DNA of 64,000 nucleotides from Gracilinema caldarium DSM 7334 (GTDB taxonomy: Bacteria > Spirochaetota > Spirochaetia > Treponematales > Breznakiellaceae): the NCBI RefSeq assembly GCF_000219725.1, contig NC_015732.1, positions 372,001 to 436,000 of the forward strand, read 5' to 3'. A program made the position numbers and the translations under genes. A model generated the notes under the pieces. It had not been told where the DNA came from, did no database searches, and saw only the letters and a list, made by a program, of their open reading frames with translations. Below are positions 54,276 to 64,000 of this stretch, piece by piece (position 1 is the first letter of the stretch; each line of letters starts with the position of its first letter).

Positions 54276-54707
54276 ATGGCAAAGAAAAAGGTCACCGCTA
54301 TCATTAAGTTGCAGTGCCCCGCAGGCAAAGCGACTCCTGCTCCACCGGTTGGTCCGGCATTGGGTCCTCACGGTGTCAGTGCTCCCCAGTTTGTGCAGCA
54401 GTTTAATGACCGCACCAAGGGCATGGAAGCAGGCCTCATCATTCCTGTCGTTATTACCGTATATAACGACAAATCATTCACCTTCATTCTTAAGACTCCG
54501 CCCGCATCGGTGCTGATTAAGAAGGGGGCTGGCATTGACAAGGGTTCTTCCGAACCTCATAAGACCAAGGTTGGTAAGCTTCCCAAGGCTAAGCTTGAGG
54601 AAATTGCCAAGATGAAAATGCCAGATCTGACAGCCAACGATCTGGAAGCTGCCAAGAAGATTATTGCTGGAACTGCCCGTTCAATGGGTGTAGAGGTGGA
54701 GTGGTAA
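54276..54707 (+). CDS. rplK: 50S ribosomal protein L11
   Basis: A 143-residue L11 ([20 protein letters not shown], then [15 protein letters not shown]). It forms the GTPase-associated centre with 23S rRNA and L10-L12. The C-terminal RNA-binding domain ends with [26 protein letters not shown] precedes ATG 54276; an in-frame start at 54270 is less likely. rplA follows after one base. Confidence 0.97.
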   Translation: MAKKKVTAIIKLQCPAGKATPAPPVGPALGPHGVSAPQFVQQFNDRTKGMEAGLIIPVVITVYNDKSFTFILKTPPASVLIKKGAGIDKGSSEPHKTKVGKLPKAKLEEIAKMKMPDLTANDLEAAKKIIAGTARSMGVEVEW

Positions 54708-54708
54708 T

Positions 54709-55389
54709 ATGAAGCACGGTAAGAAATACCTCGAAAGCCTCAAGAAGTACGACGCCGCTACTACCTATGACTTAGTGTCTGCGGCGGACCTGGTTAAGAA
54801 ATTGGCCTTTGCCAAGTTTGATGAAACCGTCGATCTGTCGGTCAAATTAAACCTGAAAAAAAGTCAGTCTGTGCGCGATACGGTGGTGCTGCCTCATCAG
54901 TTCCGCGGTGAGAAAAAGGTTCTCGTGTTCTGTAAGAGCGAGAAAGAAAAGGAAGCTCTCGAAGCTGGTGCTACCTATGTTGGTTCCGATGATCTTATCG
55001 AAAAGGTTAAGGGTGGTTGGCTCGATTTTGATATCGCTGTTGCTACCCCTGATATGATGAAGGACGTTGGTAAGCTGGGTATGGTGCTCGGCCGGAAAGG
55101 GCTTATGCCCAATCCTAAGACCGGTACGGTAACCTTCGATCTTAAAGGCGCCATCGCTGAACTTAAAAAAGGTCGGGTGGAATTCCGGGCCGACAAAACC
55201 GGGGTTATTCATCTGCCAATCGGAAAGGTGTCTATGGAGCCTGCGAAGATTGCAGAAAACGTGGAAGCGGTACTTACTGAAATTAAGCGGAAACGGCCCG
55301 CTGATGCCAAGGGTGACTTTATTCAGTCCGTATCCATCAGTTCAACGATGGGTCCCGGCGTCTGGGTTGCTATAAAGGATAAGGAGTAA
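54709..55389 (+). CDS. rplA: 50S ribosomal protein L1
   Basis: A 226-residue L1 with the usual stretches [27 protein letters not shown] and [14 protein letters not shown]. It builds the L1 stalk and in many bacteria represses its own operon by binding the rplK leader. It is followed 3 nt later by rplJ, with AAGGAG inside the rplA 3' end. Confidence 0.97.
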   Translation: MKHGKKYLESLKKYDAATTYDLVSAADLVKKLAFAKFDETVDLSVKLNLKKSQSVRDTVVLPHQFRGEKKVLVFCKSEKEKEALEAGATYVGSDDLIEKVKGGWLDFDIAVATPDMMKDVGKLGMVLGRKGLMPNPKTGTVTFDLKGAIAELKKGRVEFRADKTGVIHLPIGKVSMEPAKIAENVEAVLTEIKRKRPADAKGDFIQSVSISSTMGPGVWVAIKDKE

Positions 55390-55392
55390 GCC

Positions 55393-55938
55393 ATGGCTAT
55401 TGTTGCAAAAAAAGTGCAGGATGCTAAGGTTTCTGCTATTGATGAACTGAAGCAGAGCTTTGGTGTAGCTCCTGACTTTATATTCACCGATTATCGCGGA
55501 TTAACTGTTGAGCAGATTTCTAATCTGCGGAAACAGCTCCGTGCAAAGGATGCAACCTTTAAGGTTGTAAAAAATAACTTTGCCCGGATTGCCTTTGAGC
55601 AGCTTTCTGCTCCTAACGTAGAAAGCTATCTTACTGGCCCTACCGCAATTGCGATCTCTCCTAAGGATGCTAACGAAGTTGCTAAAATCCTTATTGAGTT
55701 TGCAAAAGAGGTTCCGGCTCTTAAAGTTAAGGGTGGGCTTGTTGGGAAGACCGTTTATGATGCTGCTCAGATCGAAGCCTTCTCCAAACTGCCCGGACGG
55801 CTTGAACTCATTGCTATGCTTATGTCCGTCATGAATGCTCCTGCTCGGAACATGGTGTCTGCTCTTAATGACATCAATGCCCGGCTGGTACGCACCATTA
55901 AGGCTGTGGGAGATAAAAAGCAGGAAGGTGCTGCTTAA
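55393..55938 (+). CDS. rplJ: 50S ribosomal protein L10
   Basis: A 181-residue L10. Its N-terminal domain has FIFTDYRGLTVEQISNLRKQ and VVKNNFARIA, and GGLVGKTVYDAAQIEAFSKL follows. The C-terminal helix that holds L12 dimers ends LVRTIKAVGDKKQEGAA. A terminator-like hairpin separates it from rplL. Confidence 0.97.
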   Translation: MAIVAKKVQDAKVSAIDELKQSFGVAPDFIFTDYRGLTVEQISNLRKQLRAKDATFKVVKNNFARIAFEQLSAPNVESYLTGPTAIAISPKDANEVAKILIEFAKEVPALKVKGGLVGKTVYDAAQIEAFSKLPGRLELIAMLMSVMNAPARNMVSALNDINARLVRTIKAVGDKKQEGAA

Positions 55939-55950
55939 TTTTGTTACGAT

Positions 55951-55993
55951 GACCTTCAGGCTTCGGAAGGCTGCCGTTCCTGTTGGTCTTTTT
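55951..55993 (+). terminator. Terminator/attenuator between rplJ and rplL
   Basis: GACC-TT-CAGG (55951-55960) pairs with CCTG-TT-GGTC (55979-55988), with an inner CTTCGGAAG-type structure, followed by TTTTTAT. A second small stem, GCCGT/ACGGC, lies about 50 nt further down in the rplL leader. Confidence 0.6.
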
Positions 55994-56105
55994 ATACAAT
56001 GATTGGCTGTTTTTGTTAAAAAGAGCCCGTTGTTGAGCCGTGTAATACGGCAACCAAATCCCGTATGGGATAAAAACCAATCGCTGAAATAGAGGAGAAG
56101 ATAAT

Positions 56106-56495
56106 ATGGCAGCGTTGACAAAGGATCAGATTATCGAAGCCATCGCTTCGATGACCGTACTCGAAGTTTCCGAGCTCGTAAAAGCTATGGAAGAAAAATT
56201 TGGTGTTTCCGCAGCAGCTCCTGTTGCTGTAGCCGCTGTTGGTGCCGCTCCTGGTGCTGCAGCTGCTCCTGCTGAAGAAAAGACCGAATTCAACGTAATC
56301 CTGAAGGCCTTTGATGAATCCAAGAAGATCGCAGTAATCAAGGAAGTTCGGGCTGTTACCGGTCTTGGTCTTAAGGAAGCAAAGGACCTGGTCGAAGGCG
56401 CTCCTAAGCCACTTAAGGAAAATGTATCCAAGGAAGAAGCTGCAAAGATTAAGGAACAAATTACTGCCGCTGGCGGTACTGTTGAAATCCAGTAA
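56106..56495 (+). CDS. rplL: 50S ribosomal protein L7/L12
   Basis: A 129-residue L12. The N-terminal dimerisation domain is followed by an Ala/Pro hinge ([20 protein letters not shown]) and the C-terminal factor-binding domain ([34 protein letters not shown]). GAGGAG precedes the ATG. A long leader of about 167 nt separates it from rplJ. Confidence 0.98.
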   Translation: MAALTKDQIIEAIASMTVLEVSELVKAMEEKFGVSAAAPVAVAAVGAAPGAAAAPAEEKTEFNVILKAFDESKKIAVIKEVRAVTGLGLKEAKDLVEGAPKPLKENVSKEEAAKIKEQITAAGGTVEIQ

Positions 56496-56531
56496 TCTCG
56501 TCGGTACAACACATACTTTTTCTCTTGCCTT

Positions 56532-56592
56532 TCCGGAACTCGTCAAGAGTTCCGGATTAAGAGCTTCCGGTAATATTTACCGGAGGCTTTTT
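56532..56592 (+). terminator. Attenuator between rplL and rpoB
   Basis: A 10-bp stem TCCGGAACTC/GAGTTCCGGA (56532-56556), then an 11-bp stem GCTTCCGGTAA/TTACCGGAGGC (56563-56587) followed by TTTTT. Partial termination here would give more L12 than RNA polymerase subunits, as at the equivalent place in E. coli. Confidence 0.7.
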
Positions 56593-56687
56593 GTAGTCTT
56601 TAGGTAAAAACAGCGTAAATCCGGTTTATTGGGCTGGACGGTGAAAACGTTCGAATAAATCGAGCGGTTCCGATAGGGGGGTAACGA

Positions 56688-59600
56688 ATGGTTACAGGTA
56701 ATTCGGTCATTAAAAGGACCTATATAGGAAAAGATTTCCAGGATGTAATGGAGCTTCCTGATCTTATAGATATTCAGCTTTCCTCGTACGAACGCTTTTT
56801 ACAGAGGGAGCGGCTTCGTAGAGGTGAAGCACCCGAGATGCAGGGGCTGGAAGAAGCTTTTAGAACTACCTTTCCGATAGAAAGCCCTACCGGTGACATG
56901 GTTCTTGAATATGAATATTACACCCTCGATGAAGAGGGGATTAAATTTTCAGAGCATGAATGCAAACAGAAGGGGTTAACCTATGCAATCCCGCTGAAGG
57001 CTCGGATAAATCTGATTTTCCAAGAAACTGGTGAAATTCGGCAAAAAGATATCTATATGGGTGATATCCCGATCATGACCGATCGGGGTACTTTTATCAT
57101 TAATGGTGCTGAACGGGTTGTTGTTTCCCAGATTCACCGTTCCCCCGGTGTTATTTTCAGCCATGAAAAGGGCGTGTACTCTTCTCGCATAATCCCTTAT
57201 CGTGGTTCCTGGCTCGAATTTGAGATTGATCAAAAACGGGAACTGATTTATGCTAAGATTGATAGAAAAAAACGTATCCTCGGCACCATTTTCCTTAGGG
57301 CCCTTGGCTATGAAGGCCGGGAAGAAATTATTAAGGCTTTCTATAAAACCCAGATAGTTCACATTAAGGATGATCGGGATGAAAAAAATGCCCTGGTAGG
57401 AAAGGTATTAGCTAAAGCTGTTTGGATCACCGCAACGACTGAGGAAGGTGAAATCCAGAAAAAATTGTATCGGGCAGGAGAAAAAATTCATCCCCACGAT
57501 GTGGATGAACTTATTGTGAATGGTGTTCAATCTATCGAAATTATAGATTTTGAAGCTGAGGATTCCCTCAATTCTTCGATGATCCTCAATTGCTTTGAAC
57601 GGGAAGAAATAAAATTCGTTAAAGAAGATCCTTCACGGGATGAGCCTTCTCGGGATGATGCCCTTTCCGCTGTTTATTCAGTTCTTATGCCTGGTGAACC
57701 TATCACGGTGGAATCCGCTGAAAAGGACCTCATGGGTATGTTTTTTACCAGCCGCCGTTACGATTTAGGCAAGGTTGGTCGGTACAAGCTGAACAAAAAA
57801 TTCAATTTTAATCCTCCCCTTGAGGAATTTACCCTTACCAAGCAGGATATCATCGCCACCATGAAATACCTCATTAAGGTATTTGTGGGCGATGAAAATA
57901 TTGATGATATCGATCATCTTGGAAACCGCCGGGTGCGTTCTGTTGGCGAACTTCTAGCAAATACCATGAAGACCGCTTTTAGCCGTATGGAACGAATTGC
58001 CAAGGAGCGGATGAGCCTTAAAGAAACTGAGACCATTAAACCGCAGGATCTTATTTCCATTAAACCTGTAGTCGCAGCAATTAAAGAATTCTTTGGTTCC
58101 AGCCAGCTTTCGCAGTTTATGGATCAGGTTAATCCCCTGGCAGAACTAACCCATAAACGGCGTCTCAATGCTTTAGGGCCCGGCGGTCTATCCCGTGACC
58201 GGGCTGGCTTTGAGGTTCGTGATGTCCACTATACCCATTATGGCCGGATGTGTCCTATTGAAACACCGGAAGGTCCGAACATCGGTCTGATTGTGTCCCT
58301 GGCTAACTATACCCGGGTGAACGATTATGGTTTCCTGGAAACTCCTTATCGAAGGGTTGTAAATGGTAAGGCTACCGCTGAAATAGAATATCTTTCAGCA
58401 ATGGATGAGGACCGGTATTATATTGCCCAGGCTTCTGCAAAGTTGAATAGTGATGGAACTTTTGCCGATAGTCAGGTTTCCTGCCGCCGCCAGGGTGATT
58501 ACACGACGAGAGCTCCAGAAGACATTCAGTACATGGATGTTTCGCCCAAGCAAATCATTTCAGTATCCGCATCCCTCATTCCATTCCTGGAACACGACGA
58601 TGCAAACCGTGCCCTCATGGGTTCAAACATGCAACGCCAGGCGGTCCCACTCATTTTCCCTGAACCTCCTCGGGTTGGTACCGGTATGGAAGCCAAGTGC
58701 GCTTATGACTCCGGTGTCCTCGTTAAGGCAAAGCGACCGGGAACTGTTGTCCGGGTAACTTCTACAGAAATTATTATTCGCCCCGATGATGCTAGGAATC
58801 CTGATGAACGGGACCACTATCTTCTGGTTAAGTATCAGCGGACAAACCAGGATACATGTTACAACCAGCGCCCCATTGTCAAGTTAGGCGAAAAGGTTGT
58901 AAAAGGCCAGGTTGTTGCCGATGGTCCTGCTACAAAGAACGGGGAATTAGCCCTGGGCCGGAATATTCTGGTAGGATTTATGCCCTGGAACGGGTACAAC
59001 TACGAAGACTCTATTCTCATTTCCGAACGGGTCGTAAAGGAAGATATGTTTACATCAATACATATCAAAGAATTTATTACCGAAGTTCGGGAAACCAAGC
59101 TGGGGCCTGAAAAAATAACCCGGGATATTCCCAATACCAGCGAGAAATCCCTGGATAATCTCGATAGCGAGGGTATTATCCGAGTGGGTGCAAAGGTTCG
59201 CTCTGGGGATATTCTTGTTGGTAAGGTTACTCCCAAGAGTGAAACCGAAACCACCCCTGAATTCAAACTGCTTAATTCAATATTCGGTGAAAAGGCAAAG
59301 GAAGTCCGGGATTCTTCGCTCCGGGTTCCCCACGGTATTGATGGTACGGTCATCGATATTCAGCGGCTCAAGCGCACCGAAGGGGATGATCTCAATCCCG
59401 GTGTCGATGAAGTGGTAAAGGTTCTCATTGCAACCAAGCGGAAACTCCGGGAAGGTGATAAGATGGCAGGCCGCCACGGTAACAAGGGTGTTGTAGCCCG
59501 AATCCTGCCGGTAGAAGATATGCCCTATATGGATGACGGAACACCTCTCGACATCTGCCTAACCCCACTAGGTGTTCCCTCCCGTATGAATATCGGTCAG

Positions 59601-60200
59601 CTGCTTGAAACCGAGCTGGGCTGGGCTGCAAGCACACTGGATGAATGGTTCAGTGCTCCCGTTTTCCAGTCTCCAACAACTGAACAGATCGAAGAAAAAC
59701 TTAAAGAAGCGGGACTGCCGGTTACTTCAAAAACCATGCTGAGAGATGGACGCACCGGCGAGTATTTTGTGAACCCCGTCTTCTGTGGTGTGATCTACTT
59801 CCTGAAACTACACCACCTGGTCGATGACAAAATGCACGCCCGGTCTACCGGTCCCTACTCACTGGTTACCCAACAGCCCTTGGGTGGTAAGGCTCAGTTT
59901 GGTGGACAGCGTCTTGGTGAAATGGAAGTCTGGGCGCTGGAAGCTTATGGTGCTGCTAATACGCTCCAGGAACTTTTGACGATTAAATCCGACGATATGA
60001 CAGGACGTTCTAAGATTTACGAAGCTATTGTTAAGGGTGAACCCTCTACAACTGCGGGTATTCCGGAATCTTTCAATGTTCTTGTCCAGGAACTCCGTGG
60101 TCTTGCCCTTGATATGACCATTTATGATGCCAAGGGTAAACAGATTCCGTTAACAGAACGGGACGAAGACCTTATTAACAAGCAAGGGTCTAACTTCTAA
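56688..60200 (+). CDS. rpoB: DNA-directed RNA polymerase subunit beta
   Basis: An 1170-residue RpoB, in the short-form size range without the large E. coli insertions. The rifampicin region reads [20 protein letters not shown] followed by [18 protein letters not shown], so the residue matching E. coli Ser531 is Asn494. Further conserved parts are [35 protein letters not shown] and [22 protein letters not shown] lies upstream of the ATG. rpoC follows 14 nt later. Confidence 0.99.
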   Translation: MVTGNSVIKRTYIGKDFQDVMELPDLIDIQLSSYERFLQRERLRRGEAPEMQGLEEAFRTTFPIESPTGDMVLEYEYYTLDEEGIKFSEHECKQKGLTYAIPLKARINLIFQETGEIRQKDIYMGDIPIMTDRGTFIINGAERVVVSQIHRSPGVIFSHEKGVYSSRIIPYRGSWLEFEIDQKRELIYAKIDRKKRILGTIFLRALGYEGREEIIKAFYKTQIVHIKDDRDEKNALVGKVLAKAVWITATTEEGEIQKKLYRAGEKIHPHDVDELIVNGVQSIEIIDFEAEDSLNSSMILNCFEREEIKFVKEDPSRDEPSRDDALSAVYSVLMPGEPITVESAEKDLMGMFFTSRRYDLGKVGRYKLNKKFNFNPPLEEFTLTKQDIIATMKYLIKVFVGDENIDDIDHLGNRRVRSVGELLANTMKTAFSRMERIAKERMSLKETETIKPQDLISIKPVVAAIKEFFGSSQLSQFMDQVNPLAELTHKRRLNALGPGGLSRDRAGFEVRDVHYTHYGRMCPIETPEGPNIGLIVSLANYTRVNDYGFLETPYRRVVNGKATAEIEYLSAMDEDRYYIAQASAKLNSDGTFADSQVSCRRQGDYTTRAPEDIQYMDVSPKQIISVSASLIPFLEHDDANRALMGSNMQRQAVPLIFPEPPRVGTGMEAKCAYDSGVLVKAKRPGTVVRVTSTEIIIRPDDARNPDERDHYLLVKYQRTNQDTCYNQRPIVKLGEKVVKGQVVADGPATKNGELALGRNILVGFMPWNGYNYEDSILISERVVKEDMFTSIHIKEFITEVRETKLGPEKITRDIPNTSEKSLDNLDSEGIIRVGAKVRSGDILVGKVTPKSETETTPEFKLLNSIFGEKAKEVRDSSLRVPHGIDGTVIDIQRLKRTEGDDLNPGVDEVVKVLIATKRKLREGDKMAGRHGNKGVVARILPVEDMPYMDDGTPLDICLTPLGVPSRMNIGQLLETELGWAASTLDEWFSAPVFQSPTTEQIEEKLKEAGLPVTSKTMLRDGRTGEYFVNPVFCGVIYFLKLHHLVDDKMHARSTGPYSLVTQQPLGGKAQFGGQRLGEMEVWALEAYGAANTLQELLTIKSDDMTGRSKIYEAIVKGEPSTTAGIPESFNVLVQELRGLALDMTIYDAKGKQIPLTERDEDLINKQGSNF

Positions 60201-60214
60201 AAGGGGTTGCAGGA

Positions 60215-63200
60215 ATGCGGGATATTCAAGATTTTGATTCAATTATGATTAAACTGGCCTCACCCGACATGATTCGGGCCTGGTCCTATGGTGAAGTTAA
60301 GAAGCCGGAAACAATCAATTACCGGACGCTTCGTCCCGAAAAAGACGGTTTATTTTGTGAACGAATTTTCGGTACCACGAAAGAGTGGGAATGTTACTGC
60401 GGAAAGTTTAAGTCTATCCGGTATAAGGGCGTTATCTGTGACCGCTGTGGTGTAGAAGTCACCCACTTTAAGGTCCGCCGCGAACGGATGGGTCATATTG
60501 AACTGGCCGCCCCGGTTTCTCACATTTGGTATTATCGCTCAGTACCAAGTCGAATGGGTCTTCTCCTTGACATCCCCATGGCGGCTCTCAGATCTATTCT
60601 GTATTATGAGAAGTATATCGTTATAGAGCCGGGAGATACGGATCTGAAAAAGATGCAGCTTCTCACCGAAGAGGAGTACTATGAAGCCCAAGAACGTTAC
60701 GGTGGAGCTTTCACTGCCGGTATGGGCGCAGAAGCAATCAAAATCCTCCTCGAAGGTATTAACTTAGATCAGCTTGCTACAGAATTACGTGCAAAAATGA
60801 TTGAAAAAGGTGCCAAGAGCGACAAACGGCTTCTGAAACGCATCGAAATCGTGGAAAATTTCCGTAATTCCAGCAATAAACCCGAATGGATGATCCTCGA
60901 AGCCATTCCTGTTATCCCGCCAGAACTGCGGCCTATGGTTCAGCTCGACGGGGGCCGCTTTGCCACCAGTGATTTAAACGATCTCTATCGCCGGGTTATC
61001 AACCGAAATAACCGGCTCAAACGGCTTATGGCTCTCAATGCTCCTGAGATAATTATCCGCAATGAAAAACGAATGCTTCAGGAAGCGGTGGATGCCCTTT
61101 TTGATAACTCGAAGAAAAAGCGGGTGGTGAAGGGAGCTTCTAACCGACCGTTAAAATCCATCAGCGATATGCTCAAGGGGAAACAGGGCCGGTTCCGGCA
61201 AAATCTGCTGGGTAAACGGGTTGACTATTCGGGCCGTTCGGTAATCACCGTTGGTCCTGATCTTAAGATGTGGCAGTGTGGTCTGCCCACCAAAATGGCT
61301 CTGGAACTCTTTAAGCCCTTCATTATGAAGAAACTGGTCGACAAGGATGTGGTCTACAATATCAAGAAGGCTAAGATGCTCGTGGAACAGGAAACCCCCG
61401 AAGTCTTTGCTATTCTTGATGAAGTCGTAAAAGAACATCCTGTTATGTTGAACCGGGCACCTACCTTGCACCGGCTCGGTATTCAGGCTTTTGAACCGGT
61501 TCTTGTAGAAGGAAAGGCAATAAAACTGCATCCCCTGGTCTGTCATGCCTTTAACGCTGACTTTGACGGTGACCAGATGGCGGTTCACGTCCCGCTGACC
61601 CATGCGGCACAGATGGAATGCTGGACCCTCATGCTATCAGCCCGAAACCTTTTGAACCCTGCTAACGGTAAAACTATTGTGTTCCCCTCTCAGGACATGG
61701 TTCTGGGTATCAACTTCCTGACGAAGGTGAAACATAACGCAAAAGGTCAGGGGCGCCGCTATTCAAGCTCAGAAGAAGTGCTCATGGCGGTTGAGAGCAA
61801 AGCCCTTGAGTGGGAAGCCCTCATCAAAGTACGGCCTTCAAAAACACCGGTTTGGTCAAAAACAGGGGTAGAGGTTGAGCTTGGAAAGGATGGGTTCATT
61901 GAAACCACCGCAGGCCGGATTGTCTTTAACGAAGAGTTGCCCGCCGAGGTCCCCTTCATCAATTATGAATTACGGGATAAGGAATTAAAAGCTCTTATTG
62001 AATATGTTCTTAAGTATAAAGGTCCCTGGATCACGGTAAAAATGCTCGATGCCATTAAGGCTACCGGTTACAAATATGCTACTGTCTTCGGGGCAACAAT
62101 AGGTGTTGATGATATTGTGGTTCCGAAAGAAAAGGCTGAAATGATCGAGAAGGCCAACAAGGAAGTTGAGTCGATCCAGAAACAGTACCGCCAGGGTCAT
62201 ATCACCCAGGAAGAACGGTACAACCGGGTTGTAGAAGTCTGGTCAAAGACTAACGAAGATTTGACCAATATCATGATGAAGACCCTGGAAGCTGACCGGG
62301 ATGGATTTAACTCTGTTTATATGATGGCTAACTCCGGTGCCCGCGGTAGCCGCAACCAGATTCGTCAGTTGGCGGGTATGCGCGGTCTTATGGCTAAGCC
62401 CTCGGGTGATATTATCGAATTACCAATCCGGTCCAACTTCAAAGAGGGACTTTCGGTTATCGAATTCTTCATTTCTACCAACGGTGCCCGTAAGGGTCTT
62501 GCCGATACGGCTCTTAAGACCGCAGACGCAGGTTACCTGACCCGCCGTCTGGTCGATATTGCCCAGGATGTGGTTGTTAATGAGGATGATTGCGGTACCA
62601 TCAATGGTCTTGATCAGACCGCAATCAAGGACGGCGAAGATATCCTTGAATCCCTTAAGGACAGGATTATTGGCCGCTATACCCTGGAACGGGTAAAGCA
62701 TCCTATTACTGGCGAAATAATCGTCGATGTAAACGAAGAAATCACCGAAGAAATTGCAGATGCAATTGAAGAAGCGGGTGTTGAAAAGGTTCGGGTCCGT
62801 ACCGTGCTGACCTGTGAAGCGAAGCATGGGGTATGCCGCAAGTGCTACGGCCGAAACCTGGCAACCAACCGCCCCGTCGATATTGGTGAAGCGGTCGGTA
62901 TTATTGCAGCCCAGTCTATCGGTCAGCCCGGTACCCAGCTTACCATGCGTACCTTCCATATCGGTGGTGCGGCAACTAAGGTGAGCGAAGAAAACCGAAT
63001 TGCACTGAAGTACCCCGTATATATCCGTGACATTACCGGCGCCCACGTCGAAATGGCTGACGGGCACTGGCTCTTTACCAGAAAGGGTTTTGTGTTCATC
63101 AATAAAGTGATGAAACAGTACACCCTCGAAGCCGGTGATGAAGTCTTGGTAGAAGACGGAAAACGGGTTATTAAAGGCGAATCTCTTATCCGGAGAAACG

Positions 63201-64000
63201 GCAAGGATATACTCTCTACGGAAATTGCCTATGCCATGTTGATCGATGGTCAGCTATGTCTCATTGGTCCTGATCAGAAACTGGAAGTACGGAACGGTAG
63301 TGATTTAGTTGTACGAAAAGGTCAGCTAGTACCTGCGGACCATACAATTGCTACCTTTGACCCCTTCGCAGACCCGATTATTGCTGAAGTCTCCGGTTAT
63401 GTCCGATATGAAGATATTATTCCCGGTACTACCCTGAAAGAAGAGGTTGATGAAGAGACTGGTAATATTGAAAAACGGATATCCGATTTTCAACTGGAAA
63501 CAAAACAGCCCCGTATCTTTATTACTGATGAAGCCGGTAACGAAGTTGGATCCTATTACCTCCCCGGTGGAGCCTATCTTCTCGTGGACGAAGGCGAGCA
63601 TATTACAGCAGGCCGTACCATTGCCAAGACCCTTAAGGAATCAGCCAAGGCAATGGATATTACCGGTGGTCTTCCCCGGGTCAGTGAACTCTTTGAAGCC
63701 CGGAAGCCCAAGTCTCCATCGGTGCTTGCTCAGGTAAGCGGAACCGTTCAATTCAAGGGTATTGTCAAGGGTAAACGTATTATTATCGTCCGGGACGCCT
63801 TCGGCAAGGAATACAAACACCTGGTTCCCATGGCAAAACGGCTCTTGGTGCGGGATGGTGATACGGTAGAAGCGGGTGAACCCCTCTGTGTTGGCGCTCC
63901 TAATCCCCATGATATACTTCACATTCTCGGTGAGAATGCTTTGCAGCGCTATCTGATGGATGAAATCCAGTCAGTGTATCGCCTGCAGGGTGTATCCATC
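60215..64000 (+). CDS. rpoC: DNA-directed RNA polymerase subunit beta' (3' end outside window)
   Basis: The frame is open from the ATG at 60215 (AGG upstream) to the last base, giving 1262 residues; the remaining C-terminal part is outside the window. The first zinc site is C60, C62, C75, C78. The active-site motif NADFDGD lies at residues 447-453 and holds the catalytic Mg. A second zinc site is [17 protein letters not shown]. The bridge-helix and trigger-loop regions are visible ([20 protein letters not shown] and [13 protein letters not shown]). It is cotranscribed with rpoB. Confidence 0.99.
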   Translation, partial: MRDIQDFDSIMIKLASPDMIRAWSYGEVKKPETINYRTLRPEKDGLFCERIFGTTKEWECYCGKFKSIRYKGVICDRCGVEVTHFKVRRERMGHIELAAPVSHIWYYRSVPSRMGLLLDIPMAALRSILYYEKYIVIEPGDTDLKKMQLLTEEEYYEAQERYGGAFTAGMGAEAIKILLEGINLDQLATELRAKMIEKGAKSDKRLLKRIEIVENFRNSSNKPEWMILEAIPVIPPELRPMVQLDGGRFATSDLNDLYRRVINRNNRLKRLMALNAPEIIIRNEKRMLQEAVDALFDNSKKKRVVKGASNRPLKSISDMLKGKQGRFRQNLLGKRVDYSGRSVITVGPDLKMWQCGLPTKMALELFKPFIMKKLVDKDVVYNIKKAKMLVEQETPEVFAILDEVVKEHPVMLNRAPTLHRLGIQAFEPVLVEGKAIKLHPLVCHAFNADFDGDQMAVHVPLTHAAQMECWTLMLSARNLLNPANGKTIVFPSQDMVLGINFLTKVKHNAKGQGRRYSSSEEVLMAVESKALEWEALIKVRPSKTPVWSKTGVEVELGKDGFIETTAGRIVFNEELPAEVPFINYELRDKELKALIEYVLKYKGPWITVKMLDAIKATGYKYATVFGATIGVDDIVVPKEKAEMIEKANKEVESIQKQYRQGHITQEERYNRVVEVWSKTNEDLTNIMMKTLEADRDGFNSVYMMANSGARGSRNQIRQLAGMRGLMAKPSGDIIELPIRSNFKEGLSVIEFFISTNGARKGLADTALKTADAGYLTRRLVDIAQDVVVNEDDCGTINGLDQTAIKDGEDILESLKDRIIGRYTLERVKHPITGEIIVDVNEEITEEIADAIEEAGVEKVRVRTVLTCEAKHGVCRKCYGRNLATNRPVDIGEAVGIIAAQSIGQPGTQLTMRTFHIGGAATKVSEENRIALKYPVYIRDITGAHVEMADGHWLFTRKGFVFINKVMKQYTLEAGDEVLVEDGKRVIKGESLIRRNGKDILSTEIAYAMLIDGQLCLIGPDQKLEVRNGSDLVVRKGQLVPADHTIATFDPFADPIIAEVSGYVRYEDIIPGTTLKEEVDEETGNIEKRISDFQLETKQPRIFITDEAGNEVGSYYLPGGAYLLVDEGEHITAGRTIAKTLKESAKAMDITGGLPRVSELFEARKPKSPSVLAQVSGTVQFKGIVKGKRIIIVRDAFGKEYKHLVPMAKRLLVRDGDTVEAGEPLCVGAPNPHDILHILGENALQRYLMDEIQSVYRLQGVSI

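Overview
The window looks like chromosomal DNA of a free-living or gut-type saccharolytic spirochaete close to Treponema/Spirochaeta (family Treponemataceae). The reasons are the protein-level character of the genes (TPR/Mrr-like protein, FtsK, FloA, RmuC, ECF sigma), a FliL-like protein, exported proteins with relaxed lipoboxes, and an RpoB with Asn at the rifampicin-critical position that is Ser in E. coli, a known spirochaete trait. The species cannot be fixed from the sequence alone. Base composition is mixed: hflX and the 18.6-21.1 kb block are GC-rich, whereas the vapBC, slt and doc regions are AT-rich.

Layout. 0-2.5 kb: the 3' part of an unknown coiled-coil gene, an exported protein and a YhhQ-type queuosine-precursor transporter. 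2.6-6.6 kb: a leftward unit of a small membrane protein, ECF sigma factor, zinc-finger anti-sigma factor and alpha-glucan phosphorylase. 6.7-9.8 kb: an exported protein, a FliL-like protein and a GlpA-type flavoprotein translationally coupled to an SdhB-type iron-sulfur protein. 9.8-14.7 kb: a large membrane sensor-like protein with an acidic minisatellite, HflX, and a LysM/M23 peptidase. 14.8-15.5 kb: a VapBC-like toxin-antitoxin pair. 15.7-18.4 kb: a glycogen-binding-domain (CBM48) outer-membrane barrel and a lipoprotein, followed by a strongly structured 3' region. 18.6-21.8 kb: bifunctional-nuclease-family protein, polyprenyl synthetase, RlmE and a Doc-type toxin-antitoxin pair. 21.9-32 kb: a beta-glycan utilisation locus (beta-mannosidase, divergent ROK regulator, ABC binding protein and two permeases, cellobiose phosphorylase). 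32-36 kb: a nuclease-fold lipoprotein and feoA-feoB plus a 37-residue FeoB-associated protein. 36-48.7 kb: SDR oxidoreductase, FtsK, lytic transglycosylase, a DnaK-substrate-domain/LysM fusion, a TPR/Mrr-like protein, RmuC and the NfeD-FloA operon. 48.8-52.5 kb: tRNA-Leu, DUF4143 ATPase, DeoD, MFS transporter. 52.6-64 kb: tRNA-Thr, rpmG, tRNA-Trp, secE, nusG, rplKAJL, rpoB and the first 1262 codons of rpoC.

How the parts work together. Several units handle glucose polymers: glycogen/maltodextrin phosphorolysis (glgP), a CBM48-bearing surface protein, and uptake with phosphorolysis of cello- or manno-oligosaccharides. The ROK regulator and the beta-mannosidase gene share one intergenic region with overlapping divergent promoters and GTTGA/TCAAC inverted repeats. 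The envelope genes (M23, Slt, LysM fusion, FtsK) serve cell-wall growth and division.

The most unusual observations are: (1) an Hsp70/DnaK substrate-binding-type domain joined through one membrane helix to a LysM domain, next to slt and ftsK; (2) at least eight genes in which a recognisable -10 element lies only 6-9 nt upstream of the start codon with no Shine-Dalgarno, which predicts leaderless or near-leaderless mRNAs; (3) a CBM48 domain joined to an outer-membrane beta-barrel with a sharp base-composition step at the junction; (4) a TPR protein with a degenerate Mrr-like endonuclease domain; (5) a roughly 184-nt set of consecutive stem-loops after the CBM48/lipoprotein pair.
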